From assembly GCA_039583875.1 (NCBI GenBank), contig CM077163.1:232058646-232122645 (forward strand): a DNA stretch of 64,000 nucleotides, given 5' to 3'. Under the pieces are notes generated by a model, which did not search any database, was not told the origin of the DNA, and worked only from the letters and a program-made list of their open reading frames with translations. This DNA comes from Platanthera guangdongensis. Lineage: Eukaryota; Streptophyta; Magnoliopsida; Asparagales; Orchidaceae. This document shows, in pieces, positions 1-11,135 of this stretch; the stretch's first letter is position 1, and every line of letters starts with the position of its first letter. The position numbers and the translations under genes are program-made.

Positions 1-149
1 TCAGCGTAGCGGCGTTAGGGAGAAGCAAATCAATCCTCGGAACTTTTTGAGCGGCTCGAAGGGCTCTGCTGAGGTGGGGCGTCTCCCTACCGGAATGTTG
101 CACGTGGGAAGATTTTCGCGGCCAATGTGATAGGACCGATCGGGAAGGG

Positions 150-822
150 CGCGAGGTTGTTCAGACACTTTGTTATACCATCTATCAATGTTGGCGGGCA
201 AGAAATGCAAAGTCCCACGGTCAGGAATTTGCGACGCCTTCGGTGATTGCTGCTAATGTTCTTACGCCTCTCTCGTGCGTTTACTTCCACCCCTCCCAGG
301 GGAACTGGGGCACCTCCCAGCCTTACCGGCTGTCCTCCTCCATTTCATGGTGCCCCCCTCATGGCTAGGTGAAGCTCAACATCGACGGGGAGATCCGTTC
401 TAACCAGTTGGCGGGATTGGGTCTTGTTATTCGGGATGCTGATGGCCAATTACTCCTTGCCACGGGCCAATCAACGCTGCACTGGGACCTGGGTGGAACA
501 GAGATGGAAGATCTTAAGGCCCTTGGGACAATTCTTCCTCCTTCTATTTTTGCGGCGAAAGGTGCCATCATCGAGGGGGACTGTTGCAACATGATTGTGT
601 ACTGTCGACGGTTTCTAGCGGGTGGAGGTGGCTCGTGGGAGTCACGCGAAATGGAGGGGCTGGAGTTCTTGAGTGAATTCGCCCATGTCTCTTGCCAGCA
701 TGTACAGTGTACAGCAGCCGGCCAACCGTGCCGCGGATTTTTGTTCAAAGTTAGCTTTTTCTTTTGTTTTTGTTTGGACTGATCCTTTGAGGTATCACCT
801 GGAGTTCCTTGAGATTGTTTAG
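150..822 (+). pseudogene. LINE 3' fragment with RNase H-like domain (degenerate)
   Basis: The frame from 369 reads KLNIDGE, then a glycine-rich stretch ending GLVIRDADG, then an acidic EMEDLKALG segment. This is the pattern of the plant RNase H domain (RVT_3 type) at the end of non-LTR retrotransposon polyproteins. A frameshift near 700 moves the reading to the next frame, which continues PANRAADFCSKLAF, the usual end of the fold, and stops at 820-822. Upstream, about 165-260 reads YQCWRARNAKSHG, like the linker before RNase H in these LINEs, and a stop lies just before KLNIDG. There is no reverse transcriptase in the window and no poly-A tail. It lies on the strand opposite to the kinase gene, inside its second intron. 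I infer a dead fragment. Confidence 0.7.
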
Positions 823-1186
823 GAAGATCTAGCGAATATCCTCCCTCCTACATAGCTTTCTTCTTTGTTTTTTTATGCAATATTCAAGTTTCAAGGATAT
901 CAGTCACCCATAACTACTGCAATGGTAGTCAACATACTAAAAGAAGTCATATTGTTCAACTTCTGAGAAACTGTATATTGTGCCCAGATGGTGATGAATG
1001 AACTTCAAGACAAAGCAGAATGGTGAATCTCACAACTGCTATATGTCTTTTTTAAAGCTAGAAGTATATTTATCAATTATGAGAAGTTGTCAGCAGAACA
1101 TTACAGTGAAATGAGCAGGTGAGTACTTATGAGGGGAAAAACAGAAAATCATTTAATAATATCAGATAAGGCAAGAAACAAGGTAC

Positions 1187-1463
1187 CATTATTATGTTAA
1201 GGTCTTCCTGAGAAATATTCTCCAAGGAGACCTGCTTGATTGCCACAAAATCCCCATTCTCCAGATCAAGACCCTTATAAACGCGGCCGTACGCTCCCTT
1301 GCCGATCTCATCTCCAAGTATCTAACAAAAGCACACCAAAGTCACCAGAAATCCAGACAAAGAGTATAACTCAATAGGAAAAGGAGGATACAAAATTGCT
1401 CACATATTTTTCATAGAGCGTTTTAGATTTGTGGAAATGAGCGGTTGCTGGGTGCCGAGACAT
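1187..1463 (-). CDS. M3KE1: MAP3K epsilon protein kinase, first two coding exons (partial)
   Basis: Exon 1 is complement(1404..1463), 20 codons from ATG at 1463, reading MSRHPATAHFHKSKTL then YEKY, followed by a GTGAGC donor. Exon 2 is complement(1187..1321), 45 codons in frame, beginning ILGDEIGKGAYGRVYKG and ending at an ATG codon before a GTACC donor; its acceptor is TTGTTAG. It holds the glycine-rich ATP loop (GKGAYG) and the catalytic lysine strand FVAIKQVSLENIS. This N-terminus is characteristic of the plant MAPKKK epsilon family (M3KE1/MAP3Ke), Ser/Thr kinases with a C-terminal ARM-repeat region that act at the plasma membrane and in cell division and pollen development. The intron between the exons is 82 bp. 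The next intron runs off the left edge and holds the LINE fragment. The family usually has LDNKY where this copy has LYEKY. Confidence 0.93.
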
Positions 1464-2089
1464 CCCTGGAACCGCAATTTTCTCGAAGAAACCTTGAGCT
1501 AATTCCGTGCCAAACCTATCAAACAGCAGAAAAAAAAATCAACAAAGCAAGGGCAGTAGGTTCGAATCAGGCAAAACAAGGTCTGCAGATGAAGTCGTCT
1601 GCATTGAGAAAAGCAGCTTTCAATCTCTAAGAAACAGCGCGGATCTTCAATGGGGAAGGTACGAAACTTGGACAACTATTTTAACTCAAAGGCGGTGCGT
1701 AGATTGGAAGTGACGCAGATCGGACTGCCCAGGTCGAAGCAAGGGAGAAGAGATGAAACTAAGCCGAGCGGACTCGACGGACTGGATAAGGAGTTGAAGA
1801 GTAAAAATAGGAGTGGCCCTCCAATGTCCAGCGGTGCCGGCCGGCGGTGGTGATAGGATGGAGAAGGAGAGGGGCGATTGATGCCGGAGCTTGGGAGGGG
1901 GAAAGTTAGCAGTTATGGATGCTGAGCCCGGATCGTGACCCGCCCATATTAGCTGGACCCAAGTTCGACGCCAGCTGTGTGTTATCGATCAAACCGTAAA
2001 TCCAGCGAAGCGTCAAAAGCAAAATCATACACATTCACTTCAAAATTCTCACCTAGTTTTATGCTAAATTTTAAATAAAAAATTAGATT
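1464..2089 (-). promoter_or_regulatory. 5' leader and proximal promoter region of the M3KE1-like gene
   Basis: About 0.6 kb separates the kinase start codon from the terminus of element A at 2090. I see no coding signal here. By position it must carry the 5' untranslated region and proximal promoter. I could not assign a TATA box or transcription start. The 1640-1920 part is relatively G+C rich, as expected for a plant 5' leader. Confidence 0.4.
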
Positions 2090-2349
2090 TGTTGTGGGTC
2101 GTCCAATTTTGTTTCGGTCTGGAGAACCGGACCGTCTTAGCTCCGAGTCTGATCAGACGCATAAACAGTCAAGTGAAAATCAAGCAGCAATGATAAAAGA
2201 GTTTTTTAACGTGGAAAACCAGGAAATGGTGAAAATTCATGTAATCGAATCTGTGTCGGATCAAAATTCATTATTTCATTTGTTTACATGTACTTAGAGT
2301 TTCCCGATGGGTGACAGGTCACCTCTCCGTTACATGTTTTAAGTTCGGA

Positions 2350-3160
2350 GAGAAGGGGAAGAGGCTAAGTTCACGGAGATTCCACGATGCGTTTTTGGGC
2401 GCGTCCACGAGAGCGTTCTCTTATGCCTTCTTTGGGGCTTACTGAAGCACACGCGTGAGCGTTAGGCGGGCTAAAAAGGGGGCAGAGCGAATCTCAAACG
2501 AAGGAACGATTTAAGTCAAATGTTCTTGCCGGAAAATTTTAAAGTCATCTCTAGTCTCTATAGTTGTGTGTTTTCAAATAAAGGCATTGAGACGCTTGTA
2601 GCTTTTTAGAGGTACGTGTTGGTAATTGTGTGGGCCTGAGTATTGAGTTGGTGAATGACATTGCTCCGTTTCGCTCACCTGAATCATCATTTTTCATGAA
2701 CTGTCGGACATGCCCACCCCTACCCCCCACCCCCACCCCCCACCTCGGGCGGTCCGAGCAGCCCGGATAAGTTGCACAGCGGCCGGCGGCGCTCGCGCAA
2801 ACGACCACGCATGCAAGGGGCGCCGCGCACGGGCGCGCTCTCCTTTACGGTACGCGAGCGGCGTCTGTGCGCCGTTGCGCATGCGCAAGCCTTCTATGGT
2901 GCCCTCGCTTGCTTGGTTTCGTTCACTCCTTCAGTGTGTCTTCGGAAACTTTGAGTGAGTGTGACTCGTGTTTGCGGCTTGCTCGTTTTGGTTGGCTTGC
3001 TCGTTTTGGTTGGCTTGCTTTCTCGTTTTTGCTTGAAGTCTTCCCAATTTGACTCGAGAATTCTAAGGAGTAACCCCCATCAAATGACCCAAATTTTTTG
3101 CGAAGAGTGACCCACGAAACGATGATTCTAAATATTTTAGATATAATCATGTTGGACTTT
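2350..3160. other. Element A internal region, no gene recognised
   Basis: The stretch holds a C-rich run of CCCCCAC units at 2712-2742, a G+C-rich part at 2745-2890, and a short tandem repeat (TTGCTCGTTTTGGTTGGC, twice, 2979-3013). Overlapping open frames in the G+C-rich part look compositional, not coding. Confidence 0.35.
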
Positions 3161-4205
3161 GAATCATGTCAGTGTGTACATCACAAATTACTTTTATTTG
3201 CAGTGTGAAATGTCCCTTTGATAACACCAAACCAACAACGAGGGCCGCGACCGACACTTCGTGTGCGGCCTTGAGGGCCGCTGACGCGTCACACCGCCCT
3301 CAGGCCGCGCGGTCGCGCGGCTGCACGGCTCCTCAGTTCCTTGTCGACCACCAGTCGGCACTATGTGGTGGGGCGGCCACGCGTGGTCGTGGAGACGAGC
3401 GAACTGTCGGTCCTCATAGAGCAGGCTCCCTTAAGGACGGTCATTGCCCCGTGACCGCGAGAGCAGCCAACCATCCGGCCGCATGGTCGTGCTCGGCTGA
3501 CCCCTCCACCGGCCGGCCCTCGTCGGTCGGGTCCCACTGCTCGACAACCCCTTTGTCGCCGTTGAGCGGTCCTCCACCGTCTGATTGCTGCTACTCGATC
3601 TTCACCGTTCGATCACCATGTATCCACCTCGTGTAACCACCCATTATGAGGGAGGGTGCACATAGCCAAAATTATAATTGGTGTACGTATAACGAACTTC
3701 TTTAAAATACGCAACATAAAATATAAGAAACTGGTCTGTGAATAGCACATAAAGTGGTGATGTTCTGCGGATAACTGCGTAACCATCATAACCACCTCAG
3801 TGACCTATAAATAAAACCTCATGGCTCTCCTTCAAATCATCTTTTTCTCCTCCTACTTTGCCTCCTACGCACGCGAGAGCTCTCTTGAAGGTCTCCTTGC
3901 GTCTCTGAAAAATCCTTCAAGGATCTTCGAGCTTTTGAAGATCATTTGAAGATCTTCAATCTCCTTTGAGAGCCCATATACACACTCCACCCTGCGTATG
4001 TTCCACCCGACGCACATCCTGCTCCGTACACGCCCCACTTTGTGTGGACTTCTCTACGGACCAAGCACGCTCAACGCACATTTCACCCTTCAGTTATCAA
4101 CAAGCCATTTATTCGGCAGCAAGTCATCTAGTCGGCAACAAGTCCACCAGTCAACAATAAGCTCTTTGTTCCAAACTCCATTGTGCGCAACATAGGAAAA
4201 GCCAC

Positions 4206-5699
4206 TGAAAGTTTAATAGGGATAGATCTTAACTACCACTAATTAGAGTTCTATGTATATATATATCACAGCACAAAGAAAATAAAGACAGAAATCAAGC
4301 AACACAAAAGACACAAGGATTTTATAGTGGTTTCCCAACCTGGGTACATCCACTCTTCTACCACTCTGGTAGAAATCCACTCAGGTTTTTTATCAGGTGT
4401 TTGACACCAATGAGCTTTTGATCAGGTGCTCAAAAACTAAACCTCAAGTCTTCTGGTAGGAGACTTGTGAACCAGGGAATCAATTTTGAAGGGAGATGAC
4501 AACCCTTTATACAGGAGGGGGAAGAGATGATGGTGTCTTCTCTGTCAACAATCAGAGAGAAGACTTGTGGATTATTGATGTTAGCAAATGGCTCCCCCTG
4601 TGATGTAGAATGATTCAGGAAAATCTGGAGCTTTGCTTCAGGGTGATAGGCCTTCAGATTGATGATGTCTCCAACAAGCATCTTAGACTGATATTGATTG
4701 AGTGTCTCTGTGGAAGCCTGGAGCAGATGAAGAACTTTAATGAGTATGTTGATTGATGCAGAGTTTCTCCTTCTTTGTAAAAGGAAAGGCCTTCACTGTG
4801 TTCTTGTTCACTGTCTTGATATTATTTTGTGCAGTGCTCTCTCTGCCTCTGTCTCTATCTTGTTGTCTCTTTTATATTTTCTCTGTCCCGACTTTTTAAC
4901 ATTTGAATTTCCTTTTTCTTGATAACGGATGAAGCATTCACGAGAGTAGAATATGCTTTGGGAATTGATCCTGAATTAACTCCTGAAACAACTTATGTTT
5001 AATGCTGCATTTGAACGGCTATTTTCATATTGACTGTAATTAATTCTTGAGTTGATCTGTCAACTATAAATAAATAGGCCTGGAATTGACTGCACAGAAT
5101 TCGTCGACCAGAACTTTCGTCGAGTTGAGTGTCGAGTTCAGCGATCGTCGACCTGAGTTCGACATTCGTCGAACTCAGCTGGATTTCGTCGAGCTGAACA
5201 TCTTGCTTGATCTGAGTTCCTCGACCTGAGTTTAGTTCGTCGACTTTAGTTCCACGTTCGTCGATCTAAGGTTGAAGTTCGTCGAGCTCAGTTTCTTTCA
5301 TAATTCGTCGAGCTGAGAGAACTGTCTTGAGTGTCGACACAAGTCCTGTATGTCGACACAGCTGACTTCTGGTGTTGATCTTGAGTGTGTCGACACAAGT
5401 CCTGTGTGTCGACACAGCTGACTTCTGGTGTCGACACAATGGTGTCGACAGTTGTTCGTGTGTGTCGACACAATTCCTTTGTGTGTCGACATAGCCTTTC
5501 TGAAGTGTCGACACAGTTCCCTCTGGTGTCAACACAGCCTTGCTTGAGTCTTTGGCAGTTTGTTGAAGGCTGATCTTTGTGTTCTTGATTCTTGGCCTAG
5601 ACTGTAGAAGTAAACCTATGACCCATGACTATACATTTTGGGTCAGTCTAAGCAAACCTAATAATGATCCTTGCCCAAATCAGAACTAGGGTTCCAACA
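4206..5699 (-). mobile_element. Solo LTR (about 1.5 kb) inside element A
   Basis: The segment begins TGAAAG and ends TTCCAACA, flanked by GCCAC (4201-4205) and GTCAC (5700-5704), a five-base target duplication with one mismatch. On the minus strand it reads TGTTGGAACCC to CTTTCA, as an LTR should. There is no primer site, polypurine tract or coding region, so recombination between two LTRs is likely. The right third (5100-5560) is built of CGTCGA and TGTCGACAC tandem units. The minus-strand orientation is inferred from the TGTTGGAACCC start. Confidence 0.75.
5100..5560. repeat. CGTCGA / TGTCGACACA tandem repeat block in the solo LTR
   Basis: The first half repeats variants of TTCGTCGA(C/G)CTGAG about every 25 bases. 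The second half repeats a unit of about 20 bases containing the palindrome TGTCGACA, with longer duplicated copies of the GTCCTGTGTGTCGACAC type at about 5333-5430. Frames through it give Cys/His/Thr-rich peptides that are artefacts of the repeat. Confidence 0.8.
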
Positions 5700-6128
5700 G
5701 TCACAGACGAGAATATGCGTAGAATGCGCACCTATAGCCTTCAAGCAATATCTGAAGACTCTAGAGTGTACAGAGCACAACGCTCTCCTCTACGCAAGAA
5801 AAAAATACTTAGCTCCGAAAGCGGTGACCTATCATCCTTGGAGTCATTCTCTCTCCCCTAACAATAGTAACAGGAGACGGCTCGTCACCCTCGAGAGCAC
5901 GATAACGCACAATAATATAGTGGAAGTTTGGTTCGCACAACTCCGACCACGTGATTTTCCACCCCATTTTGGGGCTTTCCACCTTAAAAAATCATCTTGC
6001 TAGCTATCACGCTCTTTTCATTCTACATGGACTGTTTGCGCGCTCAACCGCTCCAGAGCTAAGACGGTCCAATTTAGATTGGTATATCAGGAGCCTCGAG
6101 CTGACCCGCAACAACACGTTTTATAATA

Positions 6129-6339
6129 TTACGAGTGACAGTACACTGACGAACATCGTTCTTCCGCCGTTGTCGCAGGGCGGTTTCGCTCGTACCCCCA
6201 GAGTTTAGTACTTCGTTGCAGATCAATCTTCCAATGTGCTCTGAGAGTGTGAGTGGAGGGAGCATTGTCAAGCTGCAACACCGTCGTGATCAATTTACTG
6301 TTGCGACGACAAGTATTCCCGGTGCACTATCACTCGTTA
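6129..6339. mobile_element. Small inverted-repeat element (MITE-like)
   Basis: The left end reads TTACGAGTGACAGTACAC, and the reverse of the right end reads TAACGAGTGATAGTGCACC, giving inverted ends of about 18 bases. There is no coding capacity. AT-rich flanks (TATAATAT left, TAATAAAT right) prevent a safe target-duplication call. The superfamily is not assigned. Confidence 0.5.
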
Positions 6340-6858
6340 TAATAAATAATAATTGATGAGTGATGTTATTGGCAAACTCATTTCTGCTGCTAGCAAATCA
6401 TTACTACTAGCAAATCATGAATACAAAATTGACTATTCGAAAACCAATTTATTACTAGCAAATCATAATTTTTTTTAATTTTTTTTTAAATAAAATCTTT
6501 ACTCTTGTGACCGAGAAGAGCTTGATTTTAAATTCCCGATAGAAAGCCAAAAAACCTCAGACTTGCACGCTGAGGAGAAAATTTAAGATAAAAATTAGCC
6601 AACAAATCTCAATCTTGGGTGATTAAGATCGTTTTCTAAGATGAAAAATAGTCTAAGTTAAAGCAAAGCGAAAACTATCTAAACATATTTCAGAGGAAAA
6701 AACCTCGCCAGAAACAAGCAGCGGGTTATACAGGGTCACCGGCGGACCTATGTAGAGACACGCCCGAGCGGGCACGTGCTCGCCCGTGATTTTGGTAAAG
6801 TTTTGCACCACCACCTGTCGTCCATCATCTACTCCTGTAGCGTGGCCTTGATCTTTGA
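6340..6858. other. Unassigned stretch with degenerate repeat sequence
   Basis: AT-rich DNA with short CTAGCAAATCAT repeats (6394-6475) is followed by about 200 bp of mixed composition. The Harbinger element at 6859 interrupted this sequence, which resumes at 10652. I recognise no gene. Confidence 0.4.
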
Positions 6859-7484
6859 GGCTCTGTTTGGCGCCACATTTTCGCATCAGCGTGCCGCGAT
6901 TTCCTCTGCAGCTCCGCCAAACGGAAAAAAGTTCCCGGATTTTGCAGTCGCCGCCGCCCTATAATCGTAAAAAAACTGCGATCTGGAGTCGCGATATTTT
7001 CTTACTGCTCCAGGATTCCGTTGCTTCAACCTAACCCGCGCTCCGCTGACCCCGTACTCCTCCATCGCGTCCATCTCCGGCGAGGAATCTGCCGATTTCA
7101 CTTCTCCACTCCGGCGTGCATTGCACTTCTCCACTCTAGCGATGTATCTCACCTTCTCCTCCTCCTCCAGAGTCGATGTTGATCACTGCCCAGACGATCT
7201 TCTCCTTCTTCCTTTTGCAGTCGCTGTCGAGCACTGCCCAGGCGATCGAGCCAAGTGTTGCTCCTTTTCCCCCTCTCTGGCGACCACGACGAGGACTATC
7301 TTCCTTCAACACCTACAAGGCCTCCTCTCAGGCTGAACTTTTTCATCCGACAAGGTATAACCTTTTCTATTTTTTGTTCCTGCAAAGAGAGAAGAACACT
7401 GTTATATGTGATTTTATTTTTGTGGTATCATACGTGTGAAGCTCTTGATGAATGGGTTTGTTATATGTGTCTGTTTGATTTTTG

Positions 7485-7620
7485 TTTGTGTATGTGTGTG
7501 TGTGATTTTGTTTGTGTGTGTGTATGTATGTGTTTGTGTTTGTTTGATTTGTGTTTTTGTATGTGTGTGTGTATGATTGTGTTTGTGTTTGTGTGTGTAT
7601 GATTGTGTTTGTATGTCAGC
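7485..7620 (+). repeat. TG-rich microsatellite
   Basis: Runs of TGTGTG with ATG and TTTG interruptions. Apparent Cys/Val frames across it are artefacts of the repeat. Confidence 0.9.
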
Positions 7621-7662
7621 TATATGTTTATGCATTAAATTTAATTTTTTTCCATAGATTGG

Positions 7663-8010
7663 TAAATCAAAAGAATGTGAAATTTCTGCAAATTGGGAGA
7701 CATCGCATGTTCTCCTATTTTGCGATATTTGTAGCCGAGAGATAGATTTAGAGAATAGACCTACCACTCATTTCAATAAGGAAGAATGAGGCAATTTGGT
7801 GAAAAACTTCAAGGAGTGCACAAGTTTGGAATATAGTCGCGCACAGCTGAAAAATAAATGGGATCAACTGAAGCGTGACTGGAAATTATGGCGTGAACTC
7901 AAAAGAGGTGAGACCGGTCTTGGTTAGAATCCTACTAAACGGACAATAGACGCGTCTGATGATTGGTGGAAAGAACGTATTGAGGTTAGATTTTTTTAAT
8001 ATAATGTTAT
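7663..8010 (+). pseudogene. Harbinger Myb/SANT-like DNA-binding protein (trihelix type), broken
   Basis: The frame reads ANWETSHVLLFCDICSREI, then NRPTTHFNKEE, a stop, then SRAQLKNKWDQLKRDWKLW and later ASDDWWKERIE. This is the Myb/SANT-like domain (Myb_DNA-bind_3) that PIF/Harbinger elements encode beside the transposase. The partner normally carries the transposase to the nucleus and to the element ends. At least two stops interrupt it (near 7790 and 7925), so no functional protein is expected. An intron follows: the fragment ends before an AT-rich gap at about 7987-8070. Confidence 0.75.
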
Positions 8011-8834
8011 TATGATAGTAATGGACATTTGATTAAGATGTGCATTTATTTTTCCATGTTCTTTTAATTTTTAGATGATTCTGAATGCCAAAAAGTTTCG
8101 TTTTGGTGGAATAGCGTCCGAGTTTCAGGAAAAACTAGACAAAATATTTAGTTTGGTTGTTGCGACAGGAGAAAATGTATGAATGCATTCTTCTGGAGAA
8201 GTTCCTTCAATTTTTTCGCAGCCTGACACCTTATCTGAAGAAGTTGAAGACCACATCAATGAGAGCAATAATACACAAACTTTTGCTAATGAAGATCTTA
8301 ACTCGGGTACACCTGGCAAAGTTCGTAGTGTGGTGTAGCTTCAAAACGAAAAAGAAGGGGGAAGAGACATGAAATGTGAATCAAACAAGTTTTGTTGACA
8401 CACGTAGAGAAATTATTTTTCTCCTCAGAAGCAATTATGAAGCGAGTTGCAACACCAATTGTTCCGCCTAGTATATATCTGCTGCGAGAGGCATTTGAAG
8501 AACTCGAGAAGTACCCTGAAATCTTTGAGGACCGGTTGTTGTAACATTTTGCCACGGTTCATTTTCAAACACCAGTGAATCGAGTGACATTCCTGAGTAT
8601 CCCAGAGGATAGGAGGGTGGAATGGCTGAAGACCCATTACATGAATTCACATATATGATATTTTTTAGTTTATGAATTTTTATTTAACACTTGCCTGATG
8701 TTGAAGTCCTGCCTCTTATGTTTTTTAGATATTATTGTGTGGCACTTACATGTGATTGAAGCTTATTTTGTTTATGATATGATGATATCTCACACACAGT
8801 AATTTATGGTTTTTCATATGTTTAGGTCGCTATA

Positions 8835-10160
8835 ATGCCAAATGTAAATGATAATAGGGATGTTAACGTTGATGATGATGAAGAATTGATGTTGAATTAT
8901 TGTGCAACTCGTCAACAAGATTGCTCTCAATTCGTGGAACTCGTAACCTCGAGTGTATGTTTAATCAGTGATTATGTAAATTTATTTTGTGATAAAACAC
9001 CTTGCATGACATCATCTCAAACTGGACATAAATGACTCTGAGAATTATTTGAAGGACATCCTGGACGTTTTCACAATATATTTCGAATGACTAAGGTCAT
9101 TGTTTTTGATTTGCTAGCATTGTTAGAACAACATCACAGTTTATGCGGAACACAGAGAACACAGGCTAGTGAAGTTTTGGCAACAACAATTTATATATTG
9201 GGGCACAATGAAACATTCAGAAAAACGGGTGAAAAATTCCAACATTTCACGAAAACTTTGAGTCGGTTGTTTATGATCGGTCTAGAAGCTCTGACTAGTT
9301 TATCCATGCATAACATTGCTCCGATTGATCCCCAGTTTCGTTCAATTCCTTCGCAATACAAAATGATGAAAGATATATGCCCTTTTTAAAGATTGTATTG
9401 GAACAGTTGACGGTACGCATGTTGATGCACGTATAGCTGTGGAAAATCAAGTTTCTTATATTGGTCGTCATGGTAGCACGACTCAAGACGTAATGGTCGT
9501 TTGCGACTTCAGTATGTGTTTTACATATGTTGTACCTGGATGGGAGGGCTCTGCACATGACACACACATATATCATCGTGCAGTAAGAGATCCGCTAAGT
9601 AAATTTCCATTTCCCCCAAAAGGTACATACCATGAGCTTTTACATTATGTTAATTTATTTAGCTGTTTGCATTTAATAAATATCATATCTTCAACTGTTT
9701 AAACCGTTTCTTACTAGTGAGGGTAAATATTATTTTATCGATGCTTGTTAGCCATTGGAAAATGAGCTATTGAAACCATTTTCGGAAACTAAATATCACT
9801 TGTCGGACTTTGCTCAGGGAAATCGCCCAATTGAAGGCGGACGCGAAATATTTAATAAAGCACACTCATTGCTATGTAGTGTGATCGAAAGGAGCTCTGG
9901 TGTATGGAAGAAAAAGTGGCTCATACTTGGCAAAATGCCTCATTTTGAATTCTCAAAGTAGTGTGTTGTGATCGTTACGATGTCGCTCCACAATTTTATT
10001 AGAAGACATCCATCAAGAATTGACCCAGAGTTTGATGTATGTGACGGAAACGAAATCTTTATTCATCCAGAGGCATACGAGTTGTGACCAAACAATCGAC
10101 CAAGAACTATCGATTCAAATCCGAACATTGCACCAAGCTCATTTGAAGGGACATGAGCTA
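8835..10160 (+). pseudogene. Harbinger DDE transposase (HARBI1-like), broken
   Basis: The N-terminal part (9087-9389) reads MTKVIVFDLLALLEQ to FRSIPSQY, the helix-rich region before the catalytic core. After a frameshift the core follows. GTVDGTHVDARI (from about 9400) carries the first catalytic Asp; GWEGSAHDTHIY (about 9540) carries the second; and SVIERSSGVWKKKW (about 9880) carries the Glu. The tail MSLHNFIRRHPS follows a double stop near 9960. This order is that of the DDE_Tnp_4 fold. Frameshifts, stops near 9033, 9389, 9700 and 9960, and an AT-rich insertion at 9640-9750 (perhaps an intron) mean it cannot make a full transposase as read. Confidence 0.85.
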
Positions 10161-10651
10161 CAGAAATGACCAATATTAGGGACTACATTGCAGATCAACC
10201 TACGGATTATCACAGGTATACACCATTATGACGTTTACATTTATAAACATATATAAAAAATTTAATAATTATATTTATTCTTGATGTGCAGTTAACGATC
10301 GATGATCGAGGGACAAGTTTCATCAGCATGACAAAGCACGCTTATGATTTTCATGACTGAAATAATCTTTTTGAAAACCATCTGTTATTTTGCAATATTG
10401 TTGTTGGGCACTTAGGATTTAATTAAGTTAAATTATTTTTTTATGTTAGTGTTGATTGTGTTTAATTCAAGAAAAATGAATTGTGCGACACACATATGCA
10501 TTGTCAAACAGATTAAACATCTTCTCCGTTTGAAACAGCTTTGCAAAAGCTGTTCATCCAAATAGTTTCACAGATTCTGCCACCACTCTGCAAAACAGCT
10601 GATTATTCCACTACTGCTTCTGCAGTCGTTGCAGCTGAGCCAAACAGAGCC

Positions 10652-11135
10652 TGAATCTTTCCCCATGGTTTCAACTCCTTTCTGCTGAATTTTAACGGCT
10701 GGAGAAGCCGAAGCTACTGAATTTTAACCTCCAAAATTAATTAAATTTTAGACTCTTTAAGTCTATTATATTATGTTTTTTTATAGTATTTAAAAGAAAA
10801 TATCATTTTTTACTCTTTAGTAAAAAAAATTTTGGCTTCATTTGGTTGAAGTTGTTATAAAAGGAGATAATTAATTTTTCCTCCACATGAAAACGCTGAG
10901 CACCGGAGGTCCGAGGTAGCGGTTGTGGTTGGGGGAATTCCTTAGGGATCAAAACGCCGGCATGGGGAACGTGAGGCGAAATACCAAAAGAAAAAAAATT
11001 GAGCTGCATTTGATTTGGGGAAAAAGCACCGGAGCAAAACGCCGCGCAAAATGAAGCCTTCATTCAGCTCTTATATTTTTGAAAATGTAATATAACTTTC
11101 ATATAGCTCTTATCTATAATATTTTTAGTTCTAAT
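10652..11135. repeat. First copy of a duplicated AT-rich unit
   Basis: The 10860-11100 part (AGATAATTAATTTTTCCTCC, then a G+C-rich middle, then AATGAAGC) recurs at about 13128-13360 at roughly 85% identity by eye. The sequence just right of it is interrupted by a solo LTR at 11136 and resumes at 12813. GGCTTCATTT near 10833 and AAATGAAGCC near 11056 are inverted, so the core may itself be a MITE. Confidence 0.55.

Larger units (their letters stand above)
2090..6116. mobile_element. Element A: long-terminal-inverted-repeat DNA element, no transposase
   Basis: The left end starts TGTTGTGGGTC and the right end finishes GACCCGCAACAACA, so the termini are inverted. Inside both ends come, in the same order, ACCGTC-TTAGCTC, a GC-CAAACAGTC-like motif, TTTTTAACGTGGAAA or its TTTTTTAAGGTGGAAA variant, and GGGTGAC-(A/G)G. 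The same ordered motifs end element B at 31401 and 36022. The right arm extends inward to about 3160 and holds an outward TATA (CTATAAATAAAA, about 3807), a CCACCCATTATGAGGG palindromic motif near 3638, and a CpG-rich block at 3220-3610. The left arm matches clearly only over about 250 bp. A 1.5-kb solo LTR interrupts it at 4206-5699. No transposase was seen. A Mutator-like or foldback origin is my inference; no clear target duplication is visible. Confidence 0.6.
6859..10651 (+). mobile_element. PIF/Harbinger DNA transposon, full length but degenerate
   Basis: The ends are GGCTCTGTTTGGC (6859) and GCCAAACAGAGCC (10651), perfectly inverted over 13 bases. The flanks are TGA at 6856-6858 and TGA at 10652-10654, the three-base target duplication typical of this superfamily. 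Two plus-strand genes lie inside: a Myb/SANT-like DNA-binding gene (about 7663-7996) and a HARBI1-type DDE transposase (about 8835-10160). Both are broken by stops. A TG-rich microsatellite is at 7485-7620. Length 3793 bp. Confidence 0.92.

Noticed and set aside
5266..5535. Overlapping Cys/His/Thr frames on both strands
   Set aside because: Products of the TGTCGACA tandem repeat in a solo LTR.
7255..7602. Cys-rich open frame that looks like a small secreted peptide
   Set aside because: It is the translation of a TG microsatellite.
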